NCBI GenBank assembly: GCA_900546285.1
Contig: URCJ01000011.1
Span: forward strand, 1 to 41,780
Source: an uncultured Solobacterium sp.
Lineage (GTDB): Bacteria; Bacillota_I; Bacilli_A; Erysipelotrichales; Erysipelotrichaceae
DNA length: 41,780 bases
Reading direction: 5' to 3'
Positions 1 to 8,016 of the stretch are shown here, piece by piece. The translations under genes and the position numbers were made by a program. Numbering within the stretch: the first letter of the stretch is position 1; every line of letters begins with the position of its first letter. The notes beneath the pieces were generated by a model. That model was not told the origin of the DNA. It saw only the letters and a list, made by a program, of their open reading frames with translations, and did no database searches.

Positions 1-262
1 TCCATTTAGCTTCTTCTTTGTTTATTTTTTCTTGTAAATCAGGTATTTCTTTATAGGTTATGTTGGCTACTATATCGCCTTCAAATCCTGATATATCTAT
101 ATCTACAATGTCTTCCCATTTTAGGTTTGTCTCTTCTATTTTGCCTGTATCGATTGGTGGTCTTACATCATTGGTTCCTTTTGGCTTTTGTAGATACCAA
201 ATAAGGATACCTAGTAATAAAATGCCTGTAAGTGTAATAATTATCGCTTTTTTCTTTTTCAT
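1..262 (-). CDS. Partial small membrane-anchored protein, C-terminus outside the window
   Basis: An open frame reads from an ATG at 262 down to base 1 without a stop, giving 87 codons. The N-terminus is MKKKK followed by one hydrophobic segment of about 19 residues (AIIITLTGILLLGILIWYL) and then a hydrophilic, acidic stretch, so this is a single-pass or signal-anchored protein facing outward. AAGGAG at 270-275 lies 7 nt before the ATG. It follows the 1709-residue surface protein on the same strand by 37 bases, so the two are probably co-transcribed. I do not recognise the family. The rest of the gene lies to the left of the window. Confidence 0.75.
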   Translation of the reverse strand, partial: MKKKKAIIITLTGILLLGILIWYLQKPKGTNDVRPPIDTGKIEETNLKWEDIVDIDISGFEGDIVANITYKEIPDLQEKINKEEAKW

Positions 263-281
263 TCAAATTCTCCTTAAATTA

Positions 282-305
282 GAGTAGAGAGTTTCCCCTC
301 TACTC
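282..305 (-). repeat. Intergenic hairpin across the stop codon of the 1709-residue gene
   Basis: GAGTAGAG (282-289) and CTCTACTC (298-305) are perfect complements around an 8-nt loop, and the TAG stop at 300-302 lies in one arm. The sequence following it on the minus strand is not a T-run, so this is not a standard terminator. It sits just before the Shine-Dalgarno of the next gene and may set the expression ratio or mRNA stability. Confidence 0.6.
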
Positions 306-3300
306 GTTAATTCTTCCCCATGAAGTCCATGAGCTTTCGTTTCCATTAGCACCTGAATAACGGTATTGTAACCATTTAGCAAATACTTCTGCGTCGGTTG
401 TGACTTCACCATTTATTCCATATACTTGCACAGTGATATTGCTATTAGCAAACCATCCAGCAAAATTAGCTTGTCCTGAATTGTGTGTTCCACCTTCATC
501 AGATCTACCGTTCTTTAAGCTATTGTTATCGCTAGGATTGTTAAATGTAACAGCTACTTGATATTTTCTACTTGTTGGATTAGAAGTTGTACCACCATTC
601 ATTTGATAAACAATTCTATAAGTATTTCTAGTGTAATAAACATTAATATTAGTAGTTCCGTTTGGTGAAATAATATAGCTATGTTCATTTCTATTGTTAA
701 TTCCTCTATATTCACCATATTCATTAGCGTCTGCTCCTTGTAGAGTAAATCCACGGAAGAAGTCATCGATTAACTTGTTGTTTGTAGTAGATACAAATGT
801 TGGAGTTACACCAGACTTTTTATTAATTGTCATATGTGCTTTGTTACCAGTGTTTATCGAAGTGTTCACAAACTTACCTTCGCTTGGTTCTGCTTGATTT
901 TTACCCTTATAGGTATAAGGTTTTAATGTAATTAATGAATCGGCTGTTCCTTGATAAGTTTCAATACCCACCATTTGGAAGTTTGTACTGTTATGTGCTG
1001 TGCCATCGGTAATATTTTGTTTCCAGAATGTTACAGTAAACTTAACATCATTTAAACGTTCCCATTGAGCATATAAGGTAATTACATCACCTTCCGTAAC
1101 TGTTAAGTTTTGGAATTGTTGTTCATCTTTGAATGATAAGCAACGATTATCCTTACCTATATATTCCTTGCCCTTTGTTTCATCACTATACAATGTACAA
1201 GCAGTTCCATTAGGAGCTTTACCTGTTCTTGTTGTTGTCCAACCGGTAAATTTATAACCAGCCATAGTGAATTGATTTTTATTTAAAGCACTAATAATAT
1301 CATAAGTTACGTTAGTCATGTTAGGAGTGTATCCAGAGGTATTTGCTTGTGTAACATTACCTAAATCATCTCTAAATGTTTGCTTATTGTTATCAAATAT
1401 AATTGTGTACTTAATTGGTTGCCAGATAGCCTTTAATTTAACAGTAGCACCTTCAATAGAAGTTAGGTTTTTCATTGAAACAGTTTGACCAACCTTTTCA
1501 GCTTGTGTTAAGCCAATCCATTCTTCTGGTACTGTGAATGTTTCATCTGTTACTGTATCTTCACCAATAACGTGTGGTGTCTTATCCATTCCAGTAATTT
1601 CCCATCCCATGAATAGATACCCTTCTCTTTCTGGGTTAGTTACCTTTATAGCGCTATCATATGAAGCAAAAGTAGGATTTCCTGGATCAACACCGCAACC
1701 CTTACCATCGCATAAGTCGTATTCAACTCTATACATTACCTTAGACCATGTTGCATATAAGTTATAAACTTTTTCTGTATCGTAGCCTAGATAATCAGCA
1801 ATATAAGTTCCTGAGAATGAAGAACCCACATCGTAATAGTTTAATCTTTCCTTTTGACATACGCCTGTATTGGCAATCCATACTCCGCCTTTATTTTCAC
1901 AAGTTTCTTTTGTCTTTTCGTTAGTCTTTACAAAAGAGTATTTAGAGTAATTACATTTTCTATCATCAATTCCAAGAGCATCGTTCATTACATCTTCGCA
2001 AGATTCAACCCATGCCACTTGGTTATAACCTGTTCTTTCAAACTTAATCTTTCCTTCTGAAACATATGGTTGTTTTACTTCGTTATAAGCGATTTCATTA
2101 TCAACAACTAATTCATGGTCCTTAATACTAATTTTCTTAATTTCCCATTGAACTTGTTTATCTGTTGTTGAACCGTCTTTCCATTCGGTATTAACCTTAT
2201 CTGTTAATCTAAATGTTGTTGTGTATGTTCCTGTGGCAGTTGCCTCTAAGTCCCCTTTCATTTCCATGAACTTAGAGTTGTAATTTAGCCATGAAGGAGA
2301 TTGAACTTGACCAGTATATAGATAATCTCCAAATAATGTTGGAACATCAAATACTTTTTTATTAATAGTTACAGTTAATGTATCTTCAATAGTTTTATGT
2401 CCAGTAGCTGTGATTCTAAACCATACAGTATGAGTACCTACATTTTTAAATCTAGGCATTGTTGTTTCATTATAATTTTTGTTTTCAGGAGCACAAGTTG
2501 CTGAACCGTTTTGACATACTGGCTTAGTCTTACTAAATGCTATTGTGTAGCTACTTGCAGGATAGCTTACTACAACCTCTGCCTTACAGCCTGTTGCAGT
2601 ACATTTATCAGAAGCATCGTTTTTACCGAATGTTCCATATCCTGTAAAGCTTGCTATACCATTTTGTTTAGTATATTTAATTTCTGCTGCCTTAATCTTA
2701 AATGTTTTAGTTATTTCACCAGAATAATTGCCTGTACCCGTAACAATTACTTGCGCATTTTCACTTGGGTTAACATTGTTTACATATTTAACTGTATAGT
2801 CCTTGTTTTCTACAAGTGTTGTGTTTCCATCTTTTACAGTTACATTAGGTTTCATTGCAGCACCAGTAAAGACAAATTCATTTTGATCTAAGCTTACCAT
2901 TCCTGCTGTAATGTTTTTAGCATTAATAATTAGTTTATTTGTTCCATAATATGAATCATAATATTCTTTTGAAATACTATATGAAATTAGATATGTTCCT
3001 GCATTTGTAAAGCTTGGTAATGTGCTTGAAGTTTTTTCTACACCTTGTTCTTCCCAAGAATAAACAATCTTTGCATCAGTTGGATCGTATTTTAATGAAA
3101 TTGAATGGCTATTTCCGTCATAAGTTAATTTATTATCACTAGCGGTTACTTTAATGGTTCCATTTTTAACTTTTACATATAAAGTAGTAGTAGCAGATTC
3201 GAAATTTGCATTTCCTGTTGTTTTTACAGTAATAACATCTTCACCAGCAGATAGTGGTGTTAAAGTAATCTTATTTCCACTAACACTTACTTTTGTATGT

Positions 3301-5429
3301 TTTTGCCCTGTTAAACTAACTGTACTACCAGACTTGGTTGTGAATGTTACATTTTGACTAGTTGGCATAACTAATTCAACTGAACTCTTATTTAATTTAA
3401 TTTCATCTTTATCCTTAACAATTTCGATTGTTAATGTTCCAGACTTAGTCGAGAAACCGTTCGCACTTACTTGCCAGTAAACTGTATGCTTACCTACATC
3501 AGTAAATTTAGGCATTGAAGTTAAATCGTACTTGCCGTTTGAAGTACCAAACTTAATAGTTGGTGAATTATGGTTATTAACCTTAACATCTGCACCACCA
3601 GTAGTAGCAGTACCTGTATAAATAGCATAACCATCAGCAATTGTAATTCCAAATTCATTAGGTCTAATATTGAAATTTAAAACTTTTGTACCAGAATAGT
3701 TGCCCTTACCTGTTACTGTGATCTTGCCTGTTCCTACATTAATATTATTTTCATATTTTAATGTATAGTCGGTATTTTCTATTAAGTTAATACCGTTATA
3801 AGAAACAATAACAGCAGGCTTAATTTCACTTCCTGTCCAGAAAGCTTCTTTTTCCCATGAATAAGTTAGGTTATCTACATTCTTTTGAGCAATAGTAATT
3901 TGTCCTGCGTTTACTACTTCGCCTTGATAATTGCTAATACCCTTTATAGAAATATTGAAAGTTCCATGTTCATTAACTGAATTAGAACTTGAAATTATAT
4001 AATCCTTTTGATTCACTAATGTAACAGCTTTTCCATTAATTGTTGTAGTTACTGTTAAATTAGGAACGATACTTTGTCCATTATAAGTAACGTTTGCGTT
4101 ATTCACTTTTACTTTTGTATTTTCGTTTGTTAGCTTAAATGGTAAAATTCTGAAATCAATAGTTGTACTTGATACTTTATTACCAGTTTTGTCGTAAACT
4201 CTTATTTCCTTACCGGCAGATGATATTGTTGAAAGATTTATTTTATATGAACCAGCATCTTTTTGAGATGTTGAAGTACATGTTTCCCCTTCTTTACAAA
4301 CTGTCCATTTAAAGAAATTACTTTGTCCTCTATAAGCAGGATCTTCTTCATAAAACATTGGAATTTGTTGTTCGTTATTAAATGTTGTAGTAGGAGAAAG
4401 AACTGTTAACACTTTTGCTGTCTTAGTTAGACTTACACTGTAATCCCATGCATATCCATCAACAGTTATCTTAAAATTAAGATTTTTATTATCAGTAAAG
4501 GCTTTGTTTAAAGTTGTTTTAAGTACTAGATTTCCATTAGTTAATGTCATTGTAGCTTCGCTTGATGTTGCCTTAGCACCATCCTTTAAACCTAGCATAT
4601 AAATATCTAAACTAGTATCGCCCCATGCTAATTGATAAGCATTGGAATTTAATACAGGTTTAATTCTAATTGTTATTGTTTTAGTTGAGGTCTTTTTAGA
4701 ATTGCTATCAGTTACTGTTACAGGCAGGTTATAAACGCCACCCTTTTTCTTTGCTGATATCGTGATAGTTCCATCACTACTAATTGAGAAACCATCAACG
4801 GTACTCATTTTGTATGTATAACTTCCTGTACCTGTTGTAGGGGCACTTATTTTCCATGTTTGAGCACTTTCTGAATAATTAAATTCTTTTGTTTGTGCTT
4901 TGAAATCTAATTCATTTGCTGCCCAATGAGCGTAAACGGTTTGATTTGAACCAATATTTTTCCCGTTAAAACTGTTTCCACCACTTGCTGCTGACCACCA
5001 ATTATCAAAGCGATAACCCTTACATGATAAAGAAGGTAATGAAACATTACCACCTGCATATACAGCATCATTATTTGGCTGACTCACATTACAAGAACTA
5101 TAAGGTTTGTTTATGTTATATTTAACATAATACATATTCTTTGCTGGTGATGAGCCACCATTTGTGGTTACTTGATAATAACCATCTGTATTGAACTTTT
5201 CAGCATTGATATTTAGCCATTGTCCCCATGTCATATCGGTAGAGTTTGATCCTTTACCAAATGCCATTTTTTCACTACCATTTATAGAGAATTTATAAAC
5301 ATTTGATTCAACTCCATTTTTGCCGTTGGTATAGTCATCTACCTTACCGGTACTAGGAACCTCGGCATTTATGCAGGCACCAGAGACGCAAACTGCCAGT
5401 ATCAAAGCTGGGAGTAATTTATTTTTCAT
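300..5429 (-). CDS. Giant secreted surface protein with InlB B-repeats and Ig-like repeats (1709 aa)
   Basis: A signal peptide (about residues 1-22, ending CINA-E) is followed by an InlB B-repeat/Listeria-Bacteroides type module at about 100-172 (pattern Y..N......GY.F..WW......Y.HW). From about 430 to 1050 there is a series of Ig-like modules with the recurring pattern YTG...P.V....G..L....DYT..Y.NN.N.G......G.GNY.G. Two or three more InlB-type repeats follow near 1240-1450 and 1590-1690. Small cysteine pairs are scattered through the modules. No LPXTG motif, membrane helix or obvious wall-binding domain is visible at the C-terminus (ends SSWTSWGRINE), so the protein may be released or held non-covalently. 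AGGAGG sits 6 nt before the ATG. Family membership suggests adhesion; the ligand is unknown. Confidence 0.85.
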   Translation of the reverse strand: MKNKLLPALILAVCVSGACINAEVPSTGKVDDYTNGKNGVESNVYKFSINGSEKMAFGKGSNSTDMTWGQWLNINAEKFNTDGYYQVTTNGGSSPAKNMYYVKYNINKPYSSCNVSQPNNDAVYAGGNVSLPSLSCKGYRFDNWWSAASGGNSFNGKNIGSNQTVYAHWAANELDFKAQTKEFNYSESAQTWKISAPTTGTGSYTYKMSTVDGFSISSDGTITISAKKKGGVYNLPVTVTDSNSKKTSTKTITIRIKPVLNSNAYQLAWGDTSLDIYMLGLKDGAKATSSEATMTLTNGNLVLKTTLNKAFTDNKNLNFKITVDGYAWDYSVSLTKTAKVLTVLSPTTTFNNEQQIPMFYEEDPAYRGQSNFFKWTVCKEGETCTSTSQKDAGSYKINLSTISSAGKEIRVYDKTGNKVSSTTIDFRILPFKLTNENTKVKVNNANVTYNGQSIVPNLTVTTTINGKAVTLVNQKDYIISSSNSVNEHGTFNISIKGISNYQGEVVNAGQITIAQKNVDNLTYSWEKEAFWTGSEIKPAVIVSYNGINLIENTDYTLKYENNINVGTGKITVTGKGNYSGTKVLNFNIRPNEFGITIADGYAIYTGTATTGGADVKVNNHNSPTIKFGTSNGKYDLTSMPKFTDVGKHTVYWQVSANGFSTKSGTLTIEIVKDKDEIKLNKSSVELVMPTSQNVTFTTKSGSTVSLTGQKHTKVSVSGNKITLTPLSAGEDVITVKTTGNANFESATTTLYVKVKNGTIKVTASDNKLTYDGNSHSISLKYDPTDAKIVYSWEEQGVEKTSSTLPSFTNAGTYLISYSISKEYYDSYYGTNKLIINAKNITAGMVSLDQNEFVFTGAAMKPNVTVKDGNTTLVENKDYTVKYVNNVNPSENAQVIVTGTGNYSGEITKTFKIKAAEIKYTKQNGIASFTGYGTFGKNDASDKCTATGCKAEVVVSYPASSYTIAFSKTKPVCQNGSATCAPENKNYNETTMPRFKNVGTHTVWFRITATGHKTIEDTLTVTINKKVFDVPTLFGDYLYTGQVQSPSWLNYNSKFMEMKGDLEATATGTYTTTFRLTDKVNTEWKDGSTTDKQVQWEIKKISIKDHELVVDNEIAYNEVKQPYVSEGKIKFERTGYNQVAWVESCEDVMNDALGIDDRKCNYSKYSFVKTNEKTKETCENKGGVWIANTGVCQKERLNYYDVGSSFSGTYIADYLGYDTEKVYNLYATWSKVMYRVEYDLCDGKGCGVDPGNPTFASYDSAIKVTNPEREGYLFMGWEITGMDKTPHVIGEDTVTDETFTVPEEWIGLTQAEKVGQTVSMKNLTSIEGATVKLKAIWQPIKYTIIFDNNKQTFRDDLGNVTQANTSGYTPNMTNVTYDIISALNKNQFTMAGYKFTGWTTTRTGKAPNGTACTLYSDETKGKEYIGKDNRCLSFKDEQQFQNLTVTEGDVITLYAQWERLNDVKFTVTFWKQNITDGTAHNSTNFQMVGIETYQGTADSLITLKPYTYKGKNQAEPSEGKFVNTSINTGNKAHMTINKKSGVTPTFVSTTNNKLIDDFFRGFTLQGADANEYGEYRGINNRNEHSYIISPNGTTNINVYYTRNTYRIVYQMNGGTTSNPTSRKYQVAVTFNNPSDNNSLKNGRSDEGGTHNSGQANFAGWFANSNITVQVYGINGEVTTDAEVFAKWLQYRYSGANGNESSWTSWGRINE

Positions 5430-5555
5430 AGAAGCCTCCTATAAAACATTAAACTATAATCAAACTATTCTACTAAAATGGTCATATAAAAAACATTTTT
5501 TTGAATTTAGAGATAGAAAAAAGATTTTGACCCTTTCGTGATTGCCCTAAACAAT

Positions 5556-5597
5556 AAAAAAGATTACTTGCAATCGAAACCACAAATAATCTTTTTC
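5556..5597 (-). terminator. Intrinsic terminator after the 368-codon lipoprotein frame
   Basis: On the minus strand AAAAAGATTATTTG pairs with CAAGTAATCTTTTTT around a short loop and ends in a T-run, just past the stop at 5602. It separates the 6677-7843/5602 operon from the 1709-residue gene. Confidence 0.8.
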
Positions 5598-5601
5598 TTC
5601 A

Positions 5602-6687
5602 TTAATCAATTATTTTGTAAGAAATAATTGGTTCTAATTTTATATCATAATTTGTTTTACCATCGGTTAAATATAAATATGAAATTCCACCATCAGCTTC
5701 TGTTAAGTATCCTGTTTTGTTGTGCTCATTAACTTTTACCTTAATAAAGATATTAGCGTTTTCTTCTTCATATAAAACCTCTCCTTCTGGTTTTTTGTTA
5801 ATACAGATTTTTTTATCAGATAATGTTCCAACCATATCCCTTATACCGTCAGAGAAAGAAGCTTTATCATTAACCCTTAAATTTTCTTTATCAATTCTTA
5901 TGCCTATAACATAGTCTTCATCTTTATTTACTTTAAAGACGTCATTAAACTTTTCATTGTTATAACTTAATTCTTTTGAATTATTTTGAGGAATTTCAGA
6001 TACTAGTTTAATATTATCTGCTTCATACTTATTTAATGATTCTTTTAAAGTGCTACAAGATGCGATTTTATCAATAAAGAACTTATCAGCAAAATCAAAT
6101 GTGTCAATTGTGCCCATACCGGCTTTTCTATCTAGAACAATTTTATTATCTTTTATGAAAACTAGTTCTTCCGTATTGTCTAGACCTAATTTTAATAGTT
6201 TTTCTTGATCTATAATTACGGTTTTTAATCCTTCTAATTCTTGTTTGTCGGAATTTATCTTTTTAAAATATTTTTCTTCGTCAGATTCTGACAAGAAAAC
6301 TTGATAAATATGATAACCATAATCTTCAATTATTTGTTTATAAAATTTTTCTGTTGAACCATCTAAATAATCGCATCTCACATTGCCAATGATGTGCAAT
6401 AAGGTTTTACCAGATAAATTCAATTCATTGCCTTCTGTGTCTTGTAAGAAAATTTCTTCACCAATATTTTTTAAAGAAGAATAGCTATTAAATGTTTCAG
6501 TTCCTGCTTCAAAAATCTTTTTACAATCATCGTCTAAATAATCATAAATGTCGTCACTATTTACAACCTTATAATTATTCTCTTCTACATTTATTTTGTT
6601 TTGAACATTATTATCAGGTTGCTTTGTACAGCCTGATAATAACATTAAAGTTGAAAAACTAATCAAAGTAATTTTATTAATATTCAT
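5602..6687 (-). CDS. Lipoprotein with a degenerate thioredoxin-like domain
   Basis: I start at the ATG at 6687, which has GGAG 9 nt upstream. A longer frame from 6708 would put seven unlikely residues before the signal peptide. The start overlaps the end of the 388-residue gene by 11 bases, so translation is probably coupled. The signal peptide ends in the lipobox LLSGC (Cys20). Residues about 75-190 follow the order of a TlpA/redoxin fold: a GKTLLHIIG strand, a helix (FYKQIIEDY), a YQVFLS strand, then LVFIKDNKIVLDRKAG. The CxxC site is missing (only RCDYL remains), as is the cis-proline. The remaining 150 residues are not recognised. A structural or binding role near the cysteine-rich surface proteins is inference. 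Confidence 0.7.
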   Translation of the reverse strand: MNINKITLISFSTLMLLSGCTKQPDNNVQNKINVEENNYKVVNSDDIYDYLDDDCKKIFEAGTETFNSYSSLKNIGEEIFLQDTEGNELNLSGKTLLHIIGNVRCDYLDGSTEKFYKQIIEDYGYHIYQVFLSESDEEKYFKKINSDKQELEGLKTVIIDQEKLLKLGLDNTEELVFIKDNKIVLDRKAGMGTIDTFDFADKFFIDKIASCSTLKESLNKYEADNIKLVSEIPQNNSKELSYNNEKFNDVFKVNKDEDYVIGIRIDKENLRVNDKASFSDGIRDMVGTLSDKKICINKKPEGEVLYEEENANIFIKVKVNEHNKTGYLTEADGGISYLYLTDGKTNYDIKLEPIISYKIID

Positions 6688-7843
6688 TCCATGTTGCTCC
6701 GTTATCATTAGATTTTACTAGTCTTCTAGTTGCTGATTTACTTGCGCATTGGCTAGTTCCACAATTTTGAACAGAACCCCAACTAGTTACTGGATAATAA
6801 ACAGTTGCTGTTTGATGGGTTCCTCTATTATTCAAACCATAACCAGTAGCACATCCTGCGGATTCGATGCTTCCTGCTGTTGTCCAACCACAATTTGCAT
6901 TTGTTGAATTCCAACAAGTGTCACAAGATCTGCCTGTATCTCTATGCCACCAACAGCCACCAGCGTTTTCTCTCCAATCACAATCATCATTAGGACATGT
7001 TGGATTACCCGCAACTCTTGGTCCAGTACAAACAGTATGACAATTACAGCTATAAGATGATGTCTTGTAGTTATAATTACTCCAATAATTTACTGTACCA
7101 GTTTTGTAATATGAAGGTGCGCTCCATTGATAGCTTCCGCTATATCCGGTTGCATCTTGATAACCATATATAGTTTTAATTGTCCATGTAGGCTTGGCAC
7201 TGGTATCTGATGTTACCCTACCTTCCCATGTTGTTACATTATAATTGTTTGTGTTTGTTACAGGAACAATTTTTATATAAGCATTATAAGGCACTCTTTG
7301 GTACCAGTCTTGAACTTGTGATGCTACCAAATTTCCGTCCACATAGATATCACATAAGAAACCAGATAATCCATTATTTTGTTGGGTTCCGTTAATAACA
7401 GGATTTAAATCAACAATAGGTCTGTAAGACCAATTAGCGGTATATGTAACATTACCAGCAAAGGTGGCTGGAATATTATTAGCTGGTGCATTACCATTTG
7501 AAGTACTCCAACCAGTAAAATCATATGTATCTCTACTAGGATTAGAAATATACATACTACCATCTGAATTGTATTTTAAGGCACCTCCACTACCACCGTT
7601 GTTATCGATTGTCATGGTATAGTTTTGTTTTGTTTGTTTACCTACGCAATTGCTAGGCAGTCCATTACCACCATTAGAATAATATTTTGCTGACCCGTAG
7701 TTTTGAGCGTTATTTATACTTTCATTTACGCTTACTGGACTGTTATTTTTAGTAAGACAGGTCCAATCATAATGTGTATATGTATCAGCAAGTATCGGTG
7801 AAAAGCCTAACGCTAATAACACCAAAAAAACTGACTTTTTCAT
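6677..7843 (-). CDS. Secreted cysteine-rich InlB-repeat protein (388 aa)
   Basis: The signal peptide (1-19, ends ILA-D) is followed at about 74-140 by one InlB B-repeat (YTMTIDNNGGSG... DFTGW ...TYTANW). The C-terminal part from about 265 is rich in cysteine and tryptophan (CNCHTVC, CPNDDCDW, GGCWWHRDTGRSCDTCW and further Cys to QCAS). This suggests several disulfides or metal ligands. No wall anchor or membrane helix is seen. GGAGGGG lies 7 nt before the ATG. It is the first gene of a two-gene operon with the 5602 lipoprotein, from the promoter at 7895-7922. Cell-surface adhesion is inferred from the repeat type only. Confidence 0.8.
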   Translation of the reverse strand: MKKSVFLVLLALGFSPILADTYTHYDWTCLTKNNSPVSVNESINNAQNYGSAKYYSNGGNGLPSNCVGKQTKQNYTMTIDNNGGSGGALKYNSDGSMYISNPSRDTYDFTGWSTSNGNAPANNIPATFAGNVTYTANWSYRPIVDLNPVINGTQQNNGLSGFLCDIYVDGNLVASQVQDWYQRVPYNAYIKIVPVTNTNNYNVTTWEGRVTSDTSAKPTWTIKTIYGYQDATGYSGSYQWSAPSYYKTGTVNYWSNYNYKTSSYSCNCHTVCTGPRVAGNPTCPNDDCDWRENAGGCWWHRDTGRSCDTCWNSTNANCGWTTAGSIESAGCATGYGLNNRGTHQTATVYYPVTSWGSVQNCGTSQCASKSATRRLVKSNDNGATWNEY

Positions 7844-7894
7844 ATTAACCCCTCCAATATGTCTGAGAGATATTACTTAAATAAAAAGAATGTT

Positions 7895-7922
7895 ATTATA
7901 ATTTTAATTTTTAGCACGACAA
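7895..7922 (-). promoter_or_regulatory. Sigma-A type promoter of the 388-residue protein gene
   Basis: On the minus strand TTGTCG (7922-7917) is followed after 16 bases by TATAAT (7900-7895). The predicted start leaves a leader of about 45 nt with the GGAGGGG ribosome site. The -35 overlaps one arm of the inverted repeat at 7921-7948. Confidence 0.5.
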
Positions 7923-7948
7923 TAAGGAAACTTTTAGCTTTCCTTATT
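7921..7948. repeat. 10-bp inverted repeat in the intergenic region
   Basis: AATAAGGAAA (7921-7930) and TTTCCTTATT (7939-7948) form a perfect 10-bp stem with an 8-nt loop. The + strand continues into TATCCTTTTTT, so it could act as a weak + strand terminator. It also touches the -35 of the promoter at 7895-7922 and so could be an operator. No + strand gene is present here. Confidence 0.5.
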
Positions 7949-7990
7949 TATCCTTTTTTATATTCCCAATTAATGCTGTTAAAAAGCAAT

Positions 7991-8014
7991 ATAAAAACTA
8001 TCACGAATGATAGT
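7991..8014 (-). terminator. UUCG-tetraloop terminator after the 605-residue gene
   Basis: On the minus strand ACTATCA, the loop TTCG and TGATAGT form a perfect hairpin followed by TTTTTAT. It starts 3 nt after the stop codon at 8017-8019. Confidence 0.85.
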
Positions 8015-8016
8015 CT

